Shown: one piece after another, positions 12,421 to 13,844 of the stretch
How the letters are laid out: each line of letters begins with the position of its first letter
How positions within the stretch are numbered: the first letter of the stretch is position 1
Origin: Spirogloea muscicola
Taxonomy: Eukaryota; Streptophyta; Zygnematophyceae; Spirogloeales; Spirogloeaceae
Assembly (NCBI GenBank): GCA_009602725.1
Contig: WELB01000109.1
Span: forward strand, 304,458-318,301
Reading direction: 5' to 3'
Length of the DNA: 13,844 nucleotides
Translations under genes and position numbers: made by a program
Notes under the pieces: model-generated
What the model was told of the DNA's origin: nothing
Seen by the model: the letters and a program-made list of their open reading frames with translations, nothing else
Database searches by the model: none

Positions 12421-13722
12421 CTAGTCTTCAATCTCATTTCCAGTCTCTAGCAGTGAGATATACCTGTCGTAGTATTTTGCAGCGGCTTCCAAGTCGCCCA
12501 TTTCTGTGTAGCAGTCTGCAATAGCCCCACACGCTTCTGTATCGCCAGAGTGCTCGCCTGTCCTGTCGGATGTTTTCAGCACCAGCTCGTGGTACCGAAT
12601 TGCATCCTTGTACTTCCGCTGTCGTTGGCAGGAAGCTCCTGCCAGGGTGTCGCAGAACTGCCTGTGACTAATGCAGGTAGAAGCACAGCAACGGGAGTGC
12701 TGAAGTAGAAGTGAGAGCGTGTGAAAGCATGCAAAGCACGACACGATGATCTTGGTGCAGCTCACCAAGGCCACGCGATGCTTTCTTCTCTTCCACAATG
12801 TCACCAACTTGCTGGGCGAGCACCAGCGCAGCTTGGAAATCCTCGAAAGCCGCCTTTGGGTTGCCCTCTCGCAGGTGCCGCTTCCCGCTCCTCAACCGCA
12901 GCATCAAGGTCTCCCGTAGTGTATCGGTCTTCACCTGCCATGGACCCCATAACCTGGTTGGCCTTAGTGACCAACGACCACAGCATGTGTCTACCTCCAC
13001 AGTCTCGTCTGCAACGAGGCGTTTGTCGACCAGCGCTTGCAGGTACAATGACGACCTTGCGACCCACCTGAATGGGACAACCAAACCCTACACCTAATCC
13101 TAAAGCCCTCCATCTTTTGGTGATCTGGTAAAAGCTTCCTGTCTCATGTGTATGCCAATCGGTTCAGGGTTTAGGGTTCTTGTAGGTCAATACGGCCCAA
13201 GTGCATCCGATCATTTTAAAGATAGCTTCGCTTGCAACTCAGTATGGAGATTGGAGATTGGCAAATTGACGCGATTGGAGGAGAGGAGCACCTCCACTGC
13301 CACGCGGCCTCGCCCAGAGGGCGCGTACGACAGGCTCGGCGCGTACGACTCGATGCGAGCCTGCTTCTTCAGCGTGCTGTTAATCAAGCGCAGCTGCGCG
13401 TTGATGGCCTCCAGCTCCTGCTTGCGCCGCCGTGCGATGATGCCTGCGCTGCGCCGGCACTGAGCCTGCGATGAGTCCACCTAGGCCAACGTCTTCGGGG
13501 CTGGTCGAGGGCGGAGGCGAAGGCGGGCCCAGAGCTGCTCACCGCCGACGGCGGCGCCGGTGAGCGCGACGGCCTCCGCAATGCAGGCGACGATGATGAC
13601 GGTGTCGGGGTCGGCGCCGCCCAGCTCCTGCGAGCACGCCGCCAGGTCGTCGGCCACGACGGCGGCGGCGGCGGGGCCGGCTTGCAGGACGGCCGCCGCG
13701 AGCGCCAGCAGGCCGCCGCCAG
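12421..13722 (-). CDS. FLU: FLU (FLUORESCENT IN BLUE LIGHT) homologue, TPR regulator of tetrapyrrole synthesis, 5' partial, 4 exons seen
   Basis: FLU is a plastid-membrane protein that binds glutamyl-tRNA reductase through its TPR domain and holds back 5-aminolevulinic acid synthesis in the dark; the Chlamydomonas protein is FLP. Exons in transcript order: >13722-13543, 13443-13271, 12934-12766, 12638-12421, giving about 245 residues to TAG at 12423-12421. Exon a has two hydrophobic stretches (GLLALAAAVLQAG; TVIIVACIAEAVALTGAAVG), then basic IIARRRKQ, then a coiled coil (ELEAINAQLRLINSTLKKQ) and the FLU signature ARIESYAPSLSYAP. TPR repeats follow: KAAFEDFQAALVLAQQ, RKYKDAIRYHELVL and AIADCYTEMGDLEAAAKYYD. 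All junctions keep phase. No ATG occurs in exon a, so the start and plastid transit peptide lie beyond the poly-A edge. Two donors are GTGAGC and one is GTCAAT. Confidence 0.94.
12935..13270 (-). other. FLU intron 2 (coiled coil to TPR) with telo-box-like motifs
   Basis: A 336-base intron with donor CGC|GTCAAT and acceptor GGCAG, separating the coiled-coil exon from the TPR exons. Bases 13167-13178 read GGGTTTAGGGTT on the plus strand, and 13083-13090 read AAACCCTA. These resemble TTTAGGG telomere units and the plant telo-box. Open frames in it on both strands look spurious. Confidence 0.7.

Positions 13723-13844
<122 letters not shown>

Noticed and set aside
13083-13178. Chromosome end (telomere)
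   Set aside because: There are only one to two repeat units in each orientation inside an intron, with coding sequence on both sides.

Overview
This window is nuclear DNA from a green alga (Viridiplantae, most like a chlorophyte). It holds five protein genes, all of families I recognise, and 37 introns that I could place by joining conserved protein blocks in phase. The plant-type sirtuin tail, the plastid-type lysyl-tRNA synthetase with a transit peptide, and a FLU-type regulator of chlorophyll synthesis all point to a photosynthetic green-lineage host. Very GC-rich gene starts, GTGAGC splice donors and possible TGTAA poly(A) signals fit a chlorophyte. I see no CRISPR array, phage, insertion sequence, rRNA or tRNA, and no gene cluster that looks like a new system.

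Layout: 1-122 is pure T. 123-1898 (+) is the 3' part of a SIRT6/SRT1-class sirtuin, starting inside an exon. 1899-2291 is a convergent spacer. 2292-3318 (-) is a complete ribosomal protein eL20 (L18a) gene. 3319-3846 is a divergent, extremely GC-rich promoter with a CGG run and a 12-bp minisatellite. 3847-6304 (+) is a complete UNC-50 family membrane protein gene of ten exons. 6305-7841 has no recognisable gene. 7842-12133 (+) is a 16-exon organellar lysyl-tRNA synthetase. 12134-12420 is a short convergent spacer with facing TGTAA signals. 12421-13722 (-) is the FLU homologue, cut off at its 5' end. 13723-13844 is pure A.

The genes do not form one pathway. Sirtuin, eL20 and UNC-50 are nuclear, cytosolic-ribosome and Golgi/endomembrane functions. 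The lysyl-tRNA synthetase and FLU probably both act in the plastid, in translation and in control of tetrapyrrole synthesis at glutamyl-tRNA reductase.

The unusual signals are at the level of gene structure: many splice donors with C at +3 (GTCCGC four times), two apparent GC-AG introns in the sirtuin gene, complementary CT and GA tracts on either side of one sirtuin exon, a 5'-to-3' fall in GC within genes, and equal 122-base homopolymers that interrupt coding exons at both ends and look like assembly artefacts.
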